A DNA stretch of 64,000 bases from JBLZUR01 sp048565625 (GCF_048565625.1 NZ_JBLZUR010000002.1:1116001-1180000), one strand, 5' to 3'; positions 24,164-33,336 are shown, counted from the first letter of the stretch. Numbers and translations: made by a program. The notes: generated by a model not told the origin, from the sequence alone.

Positions 24164-25272
24164 TGGACACGAAGCAGAAGGCGCTCGTCGGAGCCACCGT
24201 TGCCGGCACCGCAGCAGCCGGAGCCGCGTTCGCGTTCAAGTTCGCGGGCACGGATTCGAAGCTCACCAAGGTCGCGGATTTCGGCCATCAGGTGACCGGC
24301 GTAAGCGTCACCGAGGACGGCCGGATCTTCGTCTGTTTCCCGCGCTGGACCGACGACGCCCCGATCTCGGTCGCCGAGCTGCTGCCGAGCGGAAAGCTCA
24401 AAGCCTATCCGGACGAGAAATGGAATTCGTGGCGCAACGCGAAGGCGAGCGAAATGCCGGTCGACGAGTATTTCGTCTGCGTGCAATCGATCGTGGCAGA
24501 CGGTCGAGGCGCCCTGTGGGTGCTCGATCCAGCGGCGCCCGGCAATGAAAAGATTTTGCCCGGCGGCCCCAAGCTGGTCGGCATCGATCTTGGCGCCGAT
24601 CAGGTCACCAAGACGATCCTGTTCGACGAGACGGTGGCGCTGCAGGGCACCTATCTCAATGACATCCGCTTCAGCGCTGACGGCAAGACCGGCTACATCA
24701 CCGATTCCGGCACGCGCGGCGCGATCATCGTCGTTGACCTTGACACCGGTGACGCCTTCCGCGCGCTCGACGGCCATAAGTCGACGCAGGTCGAGAAGGA
24801 CGTGATCGTCGAGATTGACGGCAAGCCGCTGCGTCGGCCCGACGGCCGCCAGCCGACCTTCTCGTCGGACAGCCTCGCGATTTCCAACGATGGCGGCACG
24901 CTTTACTGGCAGGCACTTACCGGCCGAACGCTCTATTCGATCGAAACGTCGAAACTCAGCAAGGGCACTCCGACCTCCGACGTCGAAGCGGCAGTGAAGA
25001 CCGTCGGCACGACCAATGTCGCGGACGGACTCTGGATGGGCAGCGACGACACACTCTATGTCACCTCGCCAACCGACAATTCGGTAAAATATTGGACGGG
25101 CGATGCGCTGGAGCCGGTGGTGACCGACAAGAGATTGCGCTGGCCCGATACGCTGTCGGAAGGGCCGGACGGGACGATCTACGTCACTGCCTCGCACATC
25201 CAGGATACGAACTGGTATAAGCCGGGCGCGCCTGCTTCGCTGCCAACCGCGCTTTTTTCCTTTCGTCGGTGA
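24163..25272 (+). CDS. Yellow/major-royal-jelly family beta-propeller protein, copy 1
   Basis: This 369-residue protein has an N-terminal hydrophobic segment (ALVGATVAGTAAAGAAFAF) that may anchor or export it. A six-bladed beta-propeller typical of the MRJP/yellow (L-dopachrome-tautomerase-related) family follows, with VTEDGRIFVCFPRW, YLNDIRFSADG, GYITDSG and FSSDSLAISNDG. The bacterial role is unknown. It is translationally coupled to the twin ABM gene. Bases 24604-25229 are identical to copy 2 at 30606-31231, whereas the first 440 bases differ at many sites. Confidence 0.82.
   Translation: MDTKQKALVGATVAGTAAAGAAFAFKFAGTDSKLTKVADFGHQVTGVSVTEDGRIFVCFPRWTDDAPISVAELLPSGKLKAYPDEKWNSWRNAKASEMPVDEYFVCVQSIVADGRGALWVLDPAAPGNEKILPGGPKLVGIDLGADQVTKTILFDETVALQGTYLNDIRFSADGKTGYITDSGTRGAIIVVDLDTGDAFRALDGHKSTQVEKDVIVEIDGKPLRRPDGRQPTFSSDSLAISNDGGTLYWQALTGRTLYSIETSKLSKGTPTSDVEAAVKTVGTTNVADGLWMGSDDTLYVTSPTDNSVKYWTGDALEPVVTDKRLRWPDTLSEGPDGTIYVTASHIQDTNWYKPGAPASLPTALFSFRR
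24604..25229 (+). repeat. 626-bp identical tract, copy 1
   Basis: Line-by-line comparison shows no difference from 30606-31231 (offset 6002). Both boundaries are flanked by mismatches. This points to recent gene conversion or duplication. Confidence 0.9.
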
Positions 25273-25348
25273 CGCGATACGGTGAAGACCCAGACCCCTA
25301 TCACGCAATCGAACCGACGCCCGGCGTGTCAGGGGCCAGGAGTCTCGC

Positions 25349-27895
25349 ATGGGAGATAACAAGGCCTCCGGCTTCGTGTGCGTGCGCGGGGCGCGGGAGC
25401 ACAATCTAAAGAACGTCGATGTCGACATACCGCGCGACGCTTTGGTCGTGTTCACCGGCGTGTCGGGATCGGGCAAGTCGTCGCTCGCTTTCTCCACCCT
25501 CTATGCGGAGGCCCAGCGCCGCTATCTGGAATCGGTCTCGCCTTATGCACGCCGCCTGTTCCACCAGATGGAGGTGCCCGAGGTCGACGAGATAGAGGGC
25601 CTGCCGCCGGCGGTGGCACTGCAGCAGCAGCGCGGGTCGCCAACCAGCCGCTCGTCGGTCGGCAGCGTCACCACCCTCTCCAACCTGCTGCGCATGCTGT
25701 ACTCGCGCGCCGGCGACTATCCGCCGGGCCAGGCCCATCTCGATGCCGAATCCTTCTCTCCCAATACGCCCGAGGGCGCCTGCCCGCGCTGCCACGGCCT
25801 CGGCCGGATCCACGAGGTCACGGAAGCCTCAATGGTGCCCGATCCTTCGAAGACCATCCGGGAGCGCGCCATCGCCGCCTGGCCAACGGCCTGGGGCGGC
25901 CAGAATCTGCGCGACATCCTGATCAGCCTCGGGATCGACGTCGACACGCCGTGGCGCGACCTGCCGAAGAAGGTGCGCAAGTGGGTATTGTTCACTGACG
26001 AGCAGCCGCAGGTGCCCGTCTATCCCGGGTGGAGCCATGACGAGATCCAGCGCGCGATCCGTCGCAAGATCGAGCCGGCCTATATGGGCACCTTCTCGAG
26101 CGCCCAGCGTCATGTCACCCACAGTTTTGCGACCACCCAGAGCGCGATGATGAAGAAGCGCGCGGCGCGCTTCATGATCGGCCGTGCCTGCCCGCTCTGC
26201 GACGGCAAGAGGCTGCGCCGGGAAGCCCTGTCGGTCAGGTTCGAGGGGCTCGACGTCGCAGAGATGGGCCGGCTGCCCATGGCGCGCTTCTCGAAGATCT
26301 TCGCGCCTTATGCCGAGGGCCGAAGCGGCAAGCTCAAGGCGCTGCGCAAGACCCATCCCGGAAAGGCGCTGGTGGTGGAGCGGATCGCCGCCGATCTCTG
26401 CCGCAGGCTGTCCATTCTGCTCGACCTCGGCCTCGGCTATCTGACGCTGGAACGCAGCACCCCGACCTTGTCGCCCGGCGAGCTCCAGCGGCTGCGGCTG
26501 GCGACCCAGGTGGTCTCCAACCTGTTCGGGGTCGTCTATGTGATGGACGAGCCGTCTGCCGGGCTCCATCCCGCCGATACCGAGGCTCTGCTGCGCGCAC
26601 TCGACGGATTAAAGGCGGTCGGCAATTCGCTGTTCGTCGTCGAGCATGAGATGGACGTGGTCCGACGCGCAGACTGGATCGTCGATGTGGGCCCCGCCGC
26701 CGGCGAGCATGGCGGCGAGATTCTCTACAGCGGCCCGATCGAGGGCCTGCGCAAGGTCGCCGCGTCGGAGACAAGGCGCCATCTGTTCGACGAAGGCGGC
26801 GGGATGCCGAGCCGGAAACGCGAGCCCGCCGGCTGGCTGCGTCTGGAGGGGGTTTCGCGCAACAATCTGAAGCAGGTCGACTGCGCAATCCCACTCGGCG
26901 TAATGACCACTGTCACCGGAATCTCCGGCTCAGGGAAATCGAGCCTGGTCAGCCAGGCGCTGGTCGAGCTGGTCGCCGCCGCGCTCGGCACTCCGGTCCC
27001 GGCCGAAGATGAGGCGGATGCCGAAGCCGCGCTTGAAGACCGCCCCGCCGGCCCCACCGAGGGCGGCATTCTCGGCGCTCTCGAAGGGATCAGGCGGCTG
27101 ATCGAGGTCGACCAGAAACCCATCGGTCGCACCCCGCGCTCCAACCTCGCCACTTATACCGGCCTGTTTGACCATGTCCGCGCCCTGTTCGCGGCGACTC
27201 CCGAAGCCAGGAAACGCCGCTACGATGCCGGGCGCTTCTCGTTCAACGTAGTCAAGGGCCGCTGCCCGCGCTGCGAGGGGGAAGGCTTCGTGATGGTAGA
27301 ACTGCTCTTCCTGCCGAGCGTCTACGCCCCCTGTCCGACATGTCACGGCACGCGCTACAACCCGAAGACGCTTGAGATCCGCTATCGCGGCAAGACCATC
27401 GCCGAGGTGCTCGCGCTCACTGTCGAGGGTGCTTCGGAGTTCTTCGACGACGCGCCCAACGTCTGCCGGTCGCTCAAGGTGCTTCGCGAGGTCGGGCTCG
27501 ACTATCTCCGCCTCGGCCAGCCGGCGACTGAATTTTCTGGCGGTGAAGCGCAAAGGGTGAAGCTCGCCACCGAGTTGCAGCGCGCGCAGCGCGGCGGCGC
27601 GCTCTATGTGCTCGACGAGCCGACCACCGGCCTCCACCCGACCGATGTCGAGCGGCTGCTAGGCCAGCTTCACGCCTTAGTCGACGCGGGCAACAGTATC
27701 ATCCTGGTCGATCACGACATGAAGGTGGCGGCGGCGAGCGACTGGGTAATCGACATCGGCCCCGGTGCCGGCGACGAGGGCGGGCGGATCGTCGCGAGCG
27801 GCCCGCCGGCCAAGATCGCCGCCTGCCAGGCGAGCCGCACCGCGCCCTATCTCGATCGCGCGCTCAGCGGACGGCTGGTCGCCGCAGCCACCTGA
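25349..27895 (+). CDS. UvrA2-class ABC ATPase (excinuclease subunit A paralog)
   Basis: This 848-residue protein carries two UvrA nucleotide-binding domains: Walker A GVSGSGKSSL and GISGSGKSSL, signatures LSPGELQRLRL and FSGGEAQRVKL, Walker B VYVMDEPSAGLHP and LYVLDEPTTGLHP. CxxC zinc modules are CPRCHGLG, CPLCDG and CPRCEG...CPTCHG. Between the first Walker A block and the first zinc module the roughly 100-residue UvrB-binding domain of true UvrA is missing. That places it in the UvrA2/DrrC-like class, linked to tolerance of DNA-damaging compounds. It lies 76 bases after the yellow-like gene. Confidence 0.9.
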   Translation: MGDNKASGFVCVRGAREHNLKNVDVDIPRDALVVFTGVSGSGKSSLAFSTLYAEAQRRYLESVSPYARRLFHQMEVPEVDEIEGLPPAVALQQQRGSPTSRSSVGSVTTLSNLLRMLYSRAGDYPPGQAHLDAESFSPNTPEGACPRCHGLGRIHEVTEASMVPDPSKTIRERAIAAWPTAWGGQNLRDILISLGIDVDTPWRDLPKKVRKWVLFTDEQPQVPVYPGWSHDEIQRAIRRKIEPAYMGTFSSAQRHVTHSFATTQSAMMKKRAARFMIGRACPLCDGKRLRREALSVRFEGLDVAEMGRLPMARFSKIFAPYAEGRSGKLKALRKTHPGKALVVERIAADLCRRLSILLDLGLGYLTLERSTPTLSPGELQRLRLATQVVSNLFGVVYVMDEPSAGLHPADTEALLRALDGLKAVGNSLFVVEHEMDVVRRADWIVDVGPAAGEHGGEILYSGPIEGLRKVAASETRRHLFDEGGGMPSRKREPAGWLRLEGVSRNNLKQVDCAIPLGVMTTVTGISGSGKSSLVSQALVELVAAALGTPVPAEDEADAEAALEDRPAGPTEGGILGALEGIRRLIEVDQKPIGRTPRSNLATYTGLFDHVRALFAATPEARKRRYDAGRFSFNVVKGRCPRCEGEGFVMVELLFLPSVYAPCPTCHGTRYNPKTLEIRYRGKTIAEVLALTVEGASEFFDDAPNVCRSLKVLREVGLDYLRLGQPATEFSGGEAQRVKLATELQRAQRGGALYVLDEPTTGLHPTDVERLLGQLHALVDAGNSIILVDHDMKVAAASDWVIDIGPGAGDEGGRIVASGPPAKIAACQASRTAPYLDRALSGRLVAAAT

Positions 27896-27901
27896 GCGTC
27901 G

Positions 27902-27989
27902 GCACCGAAGCGTTCTTCTCGCAGGCCGCGGCCACCGCGTCCTCTTTGCCTTCCTTGGCTTCGATGCGAATGAGCAAGGGTGCGATCAA
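27902..27989 (-). pseudogene. Possible ABM-domain N-terminal remnant
   Basis: On the minus strand after the TMEM175 stop the frame reads IAPLLIRIEAKEGKEDAVAA, like the first strand and helix of ABM proteins (compare VLVRLEALPGKEDDLRAF at 21963). The similarity then fades before a stop at 27864. It looks like a stump left by deletion. The match is short. Confidence 0.4.
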
Positions 27990-28561
27990 TCGTTTGTTCT
28001 CTCCTCTTCGCTCGGTTCTTCCCCCGACCGGTAGCGGGGCTTGGGCTGCGGCAATATCCAGTAGGCGGTGGCGGCGAAGCTGAGGCCAAGGCCGAGCCGA
28101 GGAGCGACCAGCGCGATCAGCACCGCAAGCGCCAGAACCGCCGTTCCCGCCACGTAGCGCCGCGTCATCTGAGTGACGTAGTCGGGCGCGAGGCGACGAT
28201 CGATCAGCCGACGGTGTCGGCTCGCGTAGAACCACTTCATGAGCCAGAACAGCGATGGGAGCAGTAGCACGGCCGCGAGGATCGCACTCGCCTCAGCCTC
28301 TCCCGCGCTGCCCAGGTGAAAAGCCCAAAGCCGTGCCGGGTACGGCAAAGCCCCGATGCCGAGGAAGCTGACGATCAGCGCCAGGTGATCTCGCCACTGT
28401 TCGGCCACCGCCCGCGCGACGTCCGCGGCGGCGGGCGGCCCGTCCGGACTGCCGGGCGGCTGGATCTCGACGAACAGCAAGGTCAGCGCGATCGCGAAGA
28501 CAGCGTCGGTGAATCCTGCGAAGCGCTTCAGCCCGTGCTCAGCACCATGCGTGGAAGCCAT
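27986..28561 (-). CDS. TMEM175 (DUF1211) family K+ channel-like protein
   Basis: This 191-residue membrane protein has the family's first helix, RFAGFTDAVFAIALTLLFVEI (Phe-x-Asp motif on the pore helix), and further spans near 80-100, 105-130 and 140-165. TMEM175-family bacterial proteins form leak K+ channels. It is convergent with the UvrA2-class gene, whose stop lies 91 bases away. A truncated relative lies at 21160-21285. Confidence 0.85.
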   Translation of the reverse strand: MASTHGAEHGLKRFAGFTDAVFAIALTLLFVEIQPPGSPDGPPAAADVARAVAEQWRDHLALIVSFLGIGALPYPARLWAFHLGSAGEAEASAILAAVLLLPSLFWLMKWFYASRHRRLIDRRLAPDYVTQMTRRYVAGTAVLALAVLIALVAPRLGLGLSFAATAYWILPQPKPRYRSGEEPSEEERTND

Positions 28562-28807
28562 CAGCCTATCCCTGCCTAACTCCTGGCCCGCAGTTTCCAG
28601 CGTGCGCTGTAGCTGCTCGGTGGCAGGCGAGGTCCGGCCCGCCCGTACCTAGAAATGCCTGCGCCTGCGGCCACGACTTCATGTCGCACCTCACGGGCCA
28701 GATCGAGGCGTACCTTAACGCTGACTCGTCTCCGAGAGCCCTTAGATCGGCCTAACCAGCTGCTCCGGCATGGCGGATGTGGGTTCCATCGTCGAGGTCG
28801 ATCCGGA
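28562..28807. other. Intergenic, 246 bases, nothing recognised
   Basis: This lies between the TMEM175 start and the alcohol-dehydrogenase stop. It holds the TMEM175 promoter on the minus strand. No gene, repeat or clear terminator is seen. Confidence 0.5.
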
Positions 28808-29998
28808 TCACATCGAGCCTGCGGCGTCTCCGGGCCGCAGAACCACCTTGATCACGCCGTTCTCTTTGTCGCGGAACTGCTTGTACAGTTCGGGCGCGTC
28901 TTCGAGGCTGGCGGGGTGGGTGACGACGAAGCTCGGGTCGATATCGCCGGCGACGATCCTGTCGAGCAAAGGCTTGGTATAGGCCTGGACATGGGTCTGC
29001 CCCATCTTGAAGGTCAGCCCCTTGTTCATCGCGGCGCCGATCGAGATTTTGTCGCCCATGCCGACGTAGACGCCCGGGATTGAGATGGTCCCCGCCTTGC
29101 GCACGCTCATGATCGCTTCGCGCAGGACATGGACGCGATCGGTAGCGAGGCGGACGGCCGCCTTGGCCTTGTCGAGTACGGCGTCGGCGGATCCGTGCCC
29201 CGAAGCTTCGCAGCCGACGCAGTCGATCGCGCTGTCGGGCCCGCGATTGTCAGTGCGGGACATCAGCTCGTCATACACATCGACGTCGGCGAAGTTGATC
29301 GTCTCGGCCCCGCCGGCCTCGGCCATGGCGAGCCGTTCGGGCACTTCGTCGATAGCGATCACACGGCCGGCGCCCATCATCAGCGCCGAGCGGATCGCGA
29401 ACTGGCCAACCGGGCCGCAGCCCCAGATCGCAACGGTGTCGCCCGGCTTTATCTGGGCGTTCTCGGCCGCCATGTAACCGGTCGGGAAGATGTCGGACAG
29501 GAACAAGGCTTGCTCGTCGGTGATGTTGTCCGGAATCTTGATCGGGCCGACATCGGCCATCGGCACGCGCAGATATTCGGCCTGGCCGCCGCAATAGCCG
29601 CCCATCATGTGACTGAAGCCAAACAGGCCGGCAGGCGAATGGCCCATCGCCTTGATCGCCATCTCGGCATTGGGGTTGGTGGTGTCGCAGCAGGAAAACA
29701 GACCCTGCTTGCAGAACCAACACGAACCGCAGCTGATGGTGAACGGAACGACGACGCGGTCGCCCTTCTGCAGGTTTGTGATCTCGGAGCCGACCTCGAC
29801 CACTTCGCCCATGTTCTCGTGGCCCAGGATGTCGCCGGCTTCCATGGTCGGCTGATAGCCGTCGAGCAAATGGAGGTCGGAGCCGCAGATCGCGCAGGCG
29901 GTGATCTTGATGATGACGTCGCGCGGATGCTTGATCTCGGGATCGGGGACGGTGTCCACCCGAACATCGCCTTTTCCGTGCCAGCAGAGCGCGCGCAT
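28808..29998 (-). CDS. Zinc-dependent alcohol dehydrogenase (formaldehyde-dehydrogenase-like)
   Basis: This 396-residue medium-chain dehydrogenase has catalytic-zinc residues in AICGSDLH and GHENMGEV. The four-Cys structural-zinc loop is CGSCWFCKQGLFSC. The NAD motif is GCGPVGQ. The long insert and the C-terminal KAGTISIPGVYVG strand fit the glutathione-independent formaldehyde/other-aldehyde dehydrogenase group. AAAAGGAG stands before the ATG. It is divergent from the second yellow-like gene. Confidence 0.88.
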   Translation of the reverse strand: MRALCWHGKGDVRVDTVPDPEIKHPRDVIIKITACAICGSDLHLLDGYQPTMEAGDILGHENMGEVVEVGSEITNLQKGDRVVVPFTISCGSCWFCKQGLFSCCDTTNPNAEMAIKAMGHSPAGLFGFSHMMGGYCGGQAEYLRVPMADVGPIKIPDNITDEQALFLSDIFPTGYMAAENAQIKPGDTVAIWGCGPVGQFAIRSALMMGAGRVIAIDEVPERLAMAEAGGAETINFADVDVYDELMSRTDNRGPDSAIDCVGCEASGHGSADAVLDKAKAAVRLATDRVHVLREAIMSVRKAGTISIPGVYVGMGDKISIGAAMNKGLTFKMGQTHVQAYTKPLLDRIVAGDIDPSFVVTHPASLEDAPELYKQFRDKENGVIKVVLRPGDAAGSM

Positions 29999-30164
29999 GT
30001 CGGGTCTCCTTTTTGGTTAATGGTAGGTGAACTGGTCGCCTGACGAAACGTTCCCTGTCGTTACGGTGCCATTCAAACTAATCGAAGAAATAGTCACGAA
30101 CTTGCTGCTCGCCCGACTTGTTGGCGTTATCGAATCGATTCTCGACGACCTGAAGGGACAGTCC

Positions 30165-31274
30165 GTGGGCACGAAGCAAAAGGCGCTGATTGGAGCAGCC
30201 GTCGCCAGCACCGCGGCTGCCGGAGCCGCGCTCGCGTTCAAGTTCGCGGGCACGGATTCGAAGCTCACTAAGGTGGCCGATTTCGACCACCAGGTGACCG
30301 GCGTAAGCGTCACCGCGGACGGCCGGATCTTCGTCTGTTTCCCGCGCTGGACTGACGACGCCCCGATCTCGGTCGCCGAGCTGCTGCCGAGCGGAAAGCT
30401 CAAGGCCTATCCGGACGAAAAATGGAATTCGTGGCGCAACGCCAAGGCGAACGAGATGCCGGTCGGCGAATATTTCGTCTGCGTGCAGTCGATCGTGGCA
30501 GATGGTCGGGGCGCCTTGTGGGTGCTCGACCCCGCCGCGCGCGGCAATGAAAAAATTCTTCCCGGCGGCCCCAAGCTGGTCCGGGTCGATCTCGCCACCG
30601 ATCAAGTCACCAAGACGATCCTGTTCGACGAGACGGTGGCGCTGCAGGGCACCTATCTCAATGACATCCGCTTCAGCGCTGACGGCAAGACCGGCTACAT
30701 CACCGATTCCGGCACGCGCGGCGCGATCATCGTCGTTGACCTTGACACCGGTGACGCCTTCCGCGCGCTCGACGGCCATAAGTCGACGCAGGTCGAGAAG
30801 GACGTGATCGTCGAGATTGACGGCAAGCCGCTGCGTCGGCCCGACGGCCGCCAGCCGACCTTCTCGTCGGACAGCCTCGCGATTTCCAACGATGGCGGCA
30901 CGCTTTACTGGCAGGCACTTACCGGCCGAACGCTCTATTCGATCGAAACGTCGAAACTCAGCAAGGGCACTCCGACCTCCGACGTCGAAGCGGCAGTGAA
31001 GACCGTCGGCACGACCAATGTCGCGGACGGACTCTGGATGGGCAGCGACGACACACTCTATGTCACCTCGCCAACCGACAATTCGGTAAAATATTGGACG
31101 GGCGATGCGCTGGAGCCGGTGGTGACCGACAAGAGATTGCGCTGGCCCGATACGCTGTCGGAAGGGCCGGACGGGACGATCTACGTCACTGCCTCGCACA
31201 TCCAGGATACGAACTGGTATAAGCCGGGCGCCCCCGCTTCGCTGCCAACCGCGCTCTTTTCCTTTCGTCGGTAA
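30165..31274 (+). CDS. Yellow/major-royal-jelly family beta-propeller protein, copy 2
   Basis: This 369-residue paralog has the same length and layout as the protein at 24163. A hydrophobic N-terminal segment (ALIGAAVASTAAAGAALAF) precedes a six-bladed MRJP/yellow propeller. GTG at 30165 is chosen because it aligns exactly with the ATG of copy 1 and follows GAAGGGA. The longer frame from 30027 has no homology. The first 440 bases diverge from copy 1, and the last 660 are nearly all identical. Confidence 0.8.
   Translation: MGTKQKALIGAAVASTAAAGAALAFKFAGTDSKLTKVADFDHQVTGVSVTADGRIFVCFPRWTDDAPISVAELLPSGKLKAYPDEKWNSWRNAKANEMPVGEYFVCVQSIVADGRGALWVLDPAARGNEKILPGGPKLVRVDLATDQVTKTILFDETVALQGTYLNDIRFSADGKTGYITDSGTRGAIIVVDLDTGDAFRALDGHKSTQVEKDVIVEIDGKPLRRPDGRQPTFSSDSLAISNDGGTLYWQALTGRTLYSIETSKLSKGTPTSDVEAAVKTVGTTNVADGLWMGSDDTLYVTSPTDNSVKYWTGDALEPVVTDKRLRWPDTLSEGPDGTIYVTASHIQDTNWYKPGAPASLPTALFSFRR
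30606..31231 (+). repeat. 626-bp identical tract, copy 2
   Basis: This is identical to 24604-25229. The two direct copies flank the UvrA2, TMEM175 and alcohol-dehydrogenase genes, so recombination between them would delete about 6 kb. Confidence 0.9.
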
Positions 31275-31456
31275 CGCGCTGCCATCGATTATATGCGCCG
31301 GCTCGCTCAAGGCATCGCTGGCCCGGTGGCCTCGCTCGTTCGCACTGGGCCGCGAGGCGTGATTCGAACTCCGTCACCGACAAGGGGCGCCGGACCTGCT
31401 ACCCTGACGTAGTCGGGGCGGCAGACGGGCTGGACACGGCGGCTTACGGCGGTAGC

Positions 31457-31533
31457 TGGCGCACCCATCAGGATTCGAACCTGAGGCCTCTACCTTCGGA
31501 GGGTAGCGCTCTATCCAGCTGAGCTATGGGTGC
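31457..31533 (-). tRNA. tRNA-Arg (anticodon CCG)
   Basis: Read on the minus strand: acceptor GCACCCA pairs with TGGGTGC, the D arm is GCTC...GAGC, the anticodon stem CTACC/GGTAG closes the loop CTCCGAA with anticodon CCG, the T arm is TCAGG-TTCGAAT-CCTGA, the discriminator is G, and CCA is encoded at 31459-31457. All stems are complete, so it is likely functional. Its 3' end faces the accessory half of the window. Confidence 0.96.
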
Positions 31534-31656
31534 CTGTTGCTTACGCGGTGCTTACGCGGAAACTCTATGAGTTGGAAGCTCCATCGATGTCCTTTGCAAG
31601 CCCTTGTAAATCAACTACTTTCATTCATCTCTTTCCGACCATAACCCGTTGACAGC
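31534..31656. other. Spacer between tRNA-Arg and its relic
   Basis: AT-richer spacer with a short tandem duplication GCTTACGCGG (31545-31565 area). No gene is seen. Confidence 0.5.
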
Positions 31657-31658
31657 AG

Positions 31659-31699
<41 letters not shown>

Positions 31700-31734
31700 G
31701 TTGCAGGGCGCTTAGCAAAGGGCGGGGGGCGCGG

Positions 31735-32397
31735 CTAGGATGAAATAGGCTGGGCTGAAATGGGGGCGGGGGTCTTCGGGGTGTAGGGGCAGAGGTCGTC
31801 CACCGGGCAGCGCCAGCATTCCGGGCGGCGCGCCTTGCAGATGTAGCGGCCGTGCAGGATCAGCCAGTGATGGGCATGGGCGCGGTAACGCTTCGGGGTG
31901 ACCTTCTCCAGCCCCAGTTCGACCGCCAGCGGGGTCTTGCCGGGGGCGAGCCTGGTCCGGTTCGAGACGCGAAAGATGTGGGTGTCGACGGCGATCGTCT
32001 CCGCGCCGAAGGCGACGTTCATGACGACGTTGGCGGTCTTGCGGCCGACGCCGGGCAGCGCCTCCAGCGCGGCGCGGTCGCGCGGGACCTCTCCGCCATG
32101 TTGATCCACGAGGATGCGGGCGGCGGCGATGACGTTGCGGGCCTTGGTGTTGAACAGGCCGATGGTGCGGATGTGGCGCTTCAGCCCTTCCTCGCCGAGA
32201 TCGAGCATGGCCTGCGGCGTCGTCACCTGTTGGAAAAGGAGGCGGGTGGCCTTGTTGACGCCGACATCGGTCGCCTGCGCCGAGAGGGCGACGGCGACCA
32301 GGAGGGTGTAGGGATTGACCCATTCCAGCTCGGTCTCGGGCGCTGGGTCGGCAGCGGCGAGACGGGCGTAGAACGCTTCGACATCGGTCTTCTTCAT
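31735..32397 (-). CDS. nth: Endonuclease III
   Basis: This 220-residue DNA glycosylase/AP lyase acts in base-excision repair of oxidised pyrimidines. It shows LLVAVALSAQATDVGVNKAT, the helix-hairpin-helix LPGVGRKTANVV with catalytic Lys, the catalytic Asp in AVDTHIFRVSNR, and the [4Fe-4S] cluster C-x6-C-x2-C-x5-C (CKARRPECWRCPVDDLC). The length matches E. coli Nth (211 aa). It is the first core gene after the tRNA locus, with dapB next upstream. Confidence 0.96.
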   Translation of the reverse strand: MKKTDVEAFYARLAAADPAPETELEWVNPYTLLVAVALSAQATDVGVNKATRLLFQQVTTPQAMLDLGEEGLKRHIRTIGLFNTKARNVIAAARILVDQHGGEVPRDRAALEALPGVGRKTANVVMNVAFGAETIAVDTHIFRVSNRTRLAPGKTPLAVELGLEKVTPKRYRAHAHHWLILHGRYICKARRPECWRCPVDDLCPYTPKTPAPISAQPISS

Positions 32398-32480
32398 CTT
32401 TGATCATCGTTGATAATAAAGGAAAATCCAGCTTAAGTTGCGAAAGTTGCGGCTGGCGAAGGGTTAAGTTGCGGCTCGAC

Positions 32481-33218
32481 TTAGCTGATGCCGAGCACGT
32501 CCGGCATGGCATAGCGCCCCGGCGCGCGGCCGATCAGCCAGCGCGCCGCCTTCACCGCGCCGCGCGCGAAGATGGCGCGGCTTTCGGCGCGATGGCCGAG
32601 TTCGATGCGCTCGCCCTCGGCCGCGAAGATGACGTTGTGGTCGCCGGCAACGGAGCCGCCGCGCAGCGAGGCGAAGCCGATGGCGCCCTCCCGCCGCGCG
32701 CCGGTCACGCCGTCGCGCCCGCGATCGGCGACGGTGGCGAGATCGACGCCACGCCCTGCCGCCGCCACCTGGCCGAGGAGGAGGGCGGTGCCGGAGGGGG
32801 CGTCAACCTTGTGACGGTGGTGCATCTCGACGATCTCGATGTCCCAGTCGGTGCCGAGGCGGGCGGCCGCCTCCTGCACGAGATGGGCGAGGAGGGTGAC
32901 GCCGAGCGAGGTGTTGCCGGTCTGCAGGACCGGGATCGTGGCAGCGGCGCGGTCGATCGCGGCATGGTGATCGGGTTCGAGGCCGGTGGTGCCGATGACG
33001 AGCGGGAGGCCGGCGCGAACCGCGGCGTCGATCACGGCGGGCAGAGCGGCCGGATTGGAGAAATCCACGACGACGTCGGCGTTCGCAGATGAAAGGCCGC
33101 TGAGATCGTCGCCCGCATCGAAGAGCGGCCCGAGGATGCAGTCGGGGCTGCCGTCAAGCGCCAAGGCGATCGCCTGACCCATGCGACCGCGCGCGCCGAT
33201 GAGCGCGATGCGTGTCAT
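32481..33218 (-). CDS. dapB: 4-hydroxy-tetrahydrodipicolinate reductase
   Basis: This 245-residue enzyme of the lysine/diaminopimelate pathway shows the N-terminal NAD(P) motif GARGRMGQA and the active-site EMHHRHKVDAPSGTA, with the conserved His pair and Lys. It ends just after the typical C-terminal dimer strand. It lies 83 bases upstream of nth on the same strand and could be co-transcribed with it. Confidence 0.96.
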   Translation of the reverse strand: MTRIALIGARGRMGQAIALALDGSPDCILGPLFDAGDDLSGLSSANADVVVDFSNPAALPAVIDAAVRAGLPLVIGTTGLEPDHHAAIDRAAATIPVLQTGNTSLGVTLLAHLVQEAAARLGTDWDIEIVEMHHRHKVDAPSGTALLLGQVAAAGRGVDLATVADRGRDGVTGARREGAIGFASLRGGSVAGDHNVIFAAEGERIELGHRAESRAIFARGAVKAARWLIGRAPGRYAMPDVLGIS

Positions 33219-33336
33219 GCGGTCACCGCGAGAGATGCAGAAGATGCGGGGAACGTGGAATTATGTTTCAACGACGCGGCCTTCCGTCCGAAGCTCGGCC
33301 GTCAATGACAGCAAGACGGCGTGTAGGACAGAGCCA

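Noticed and set aside
28655..29083. 142-codon plus-strand frame before the alcohol dehydrogenase stop
   Set aside because: Mostly antisense to the dehydrogenase; no family motif, no ribosome site.
31366..31380. TTCGAAC-like T-loop sequence suggesting a second tRNA
   Set aside because: No acceptor, D or anticodon stem can be formed around it.
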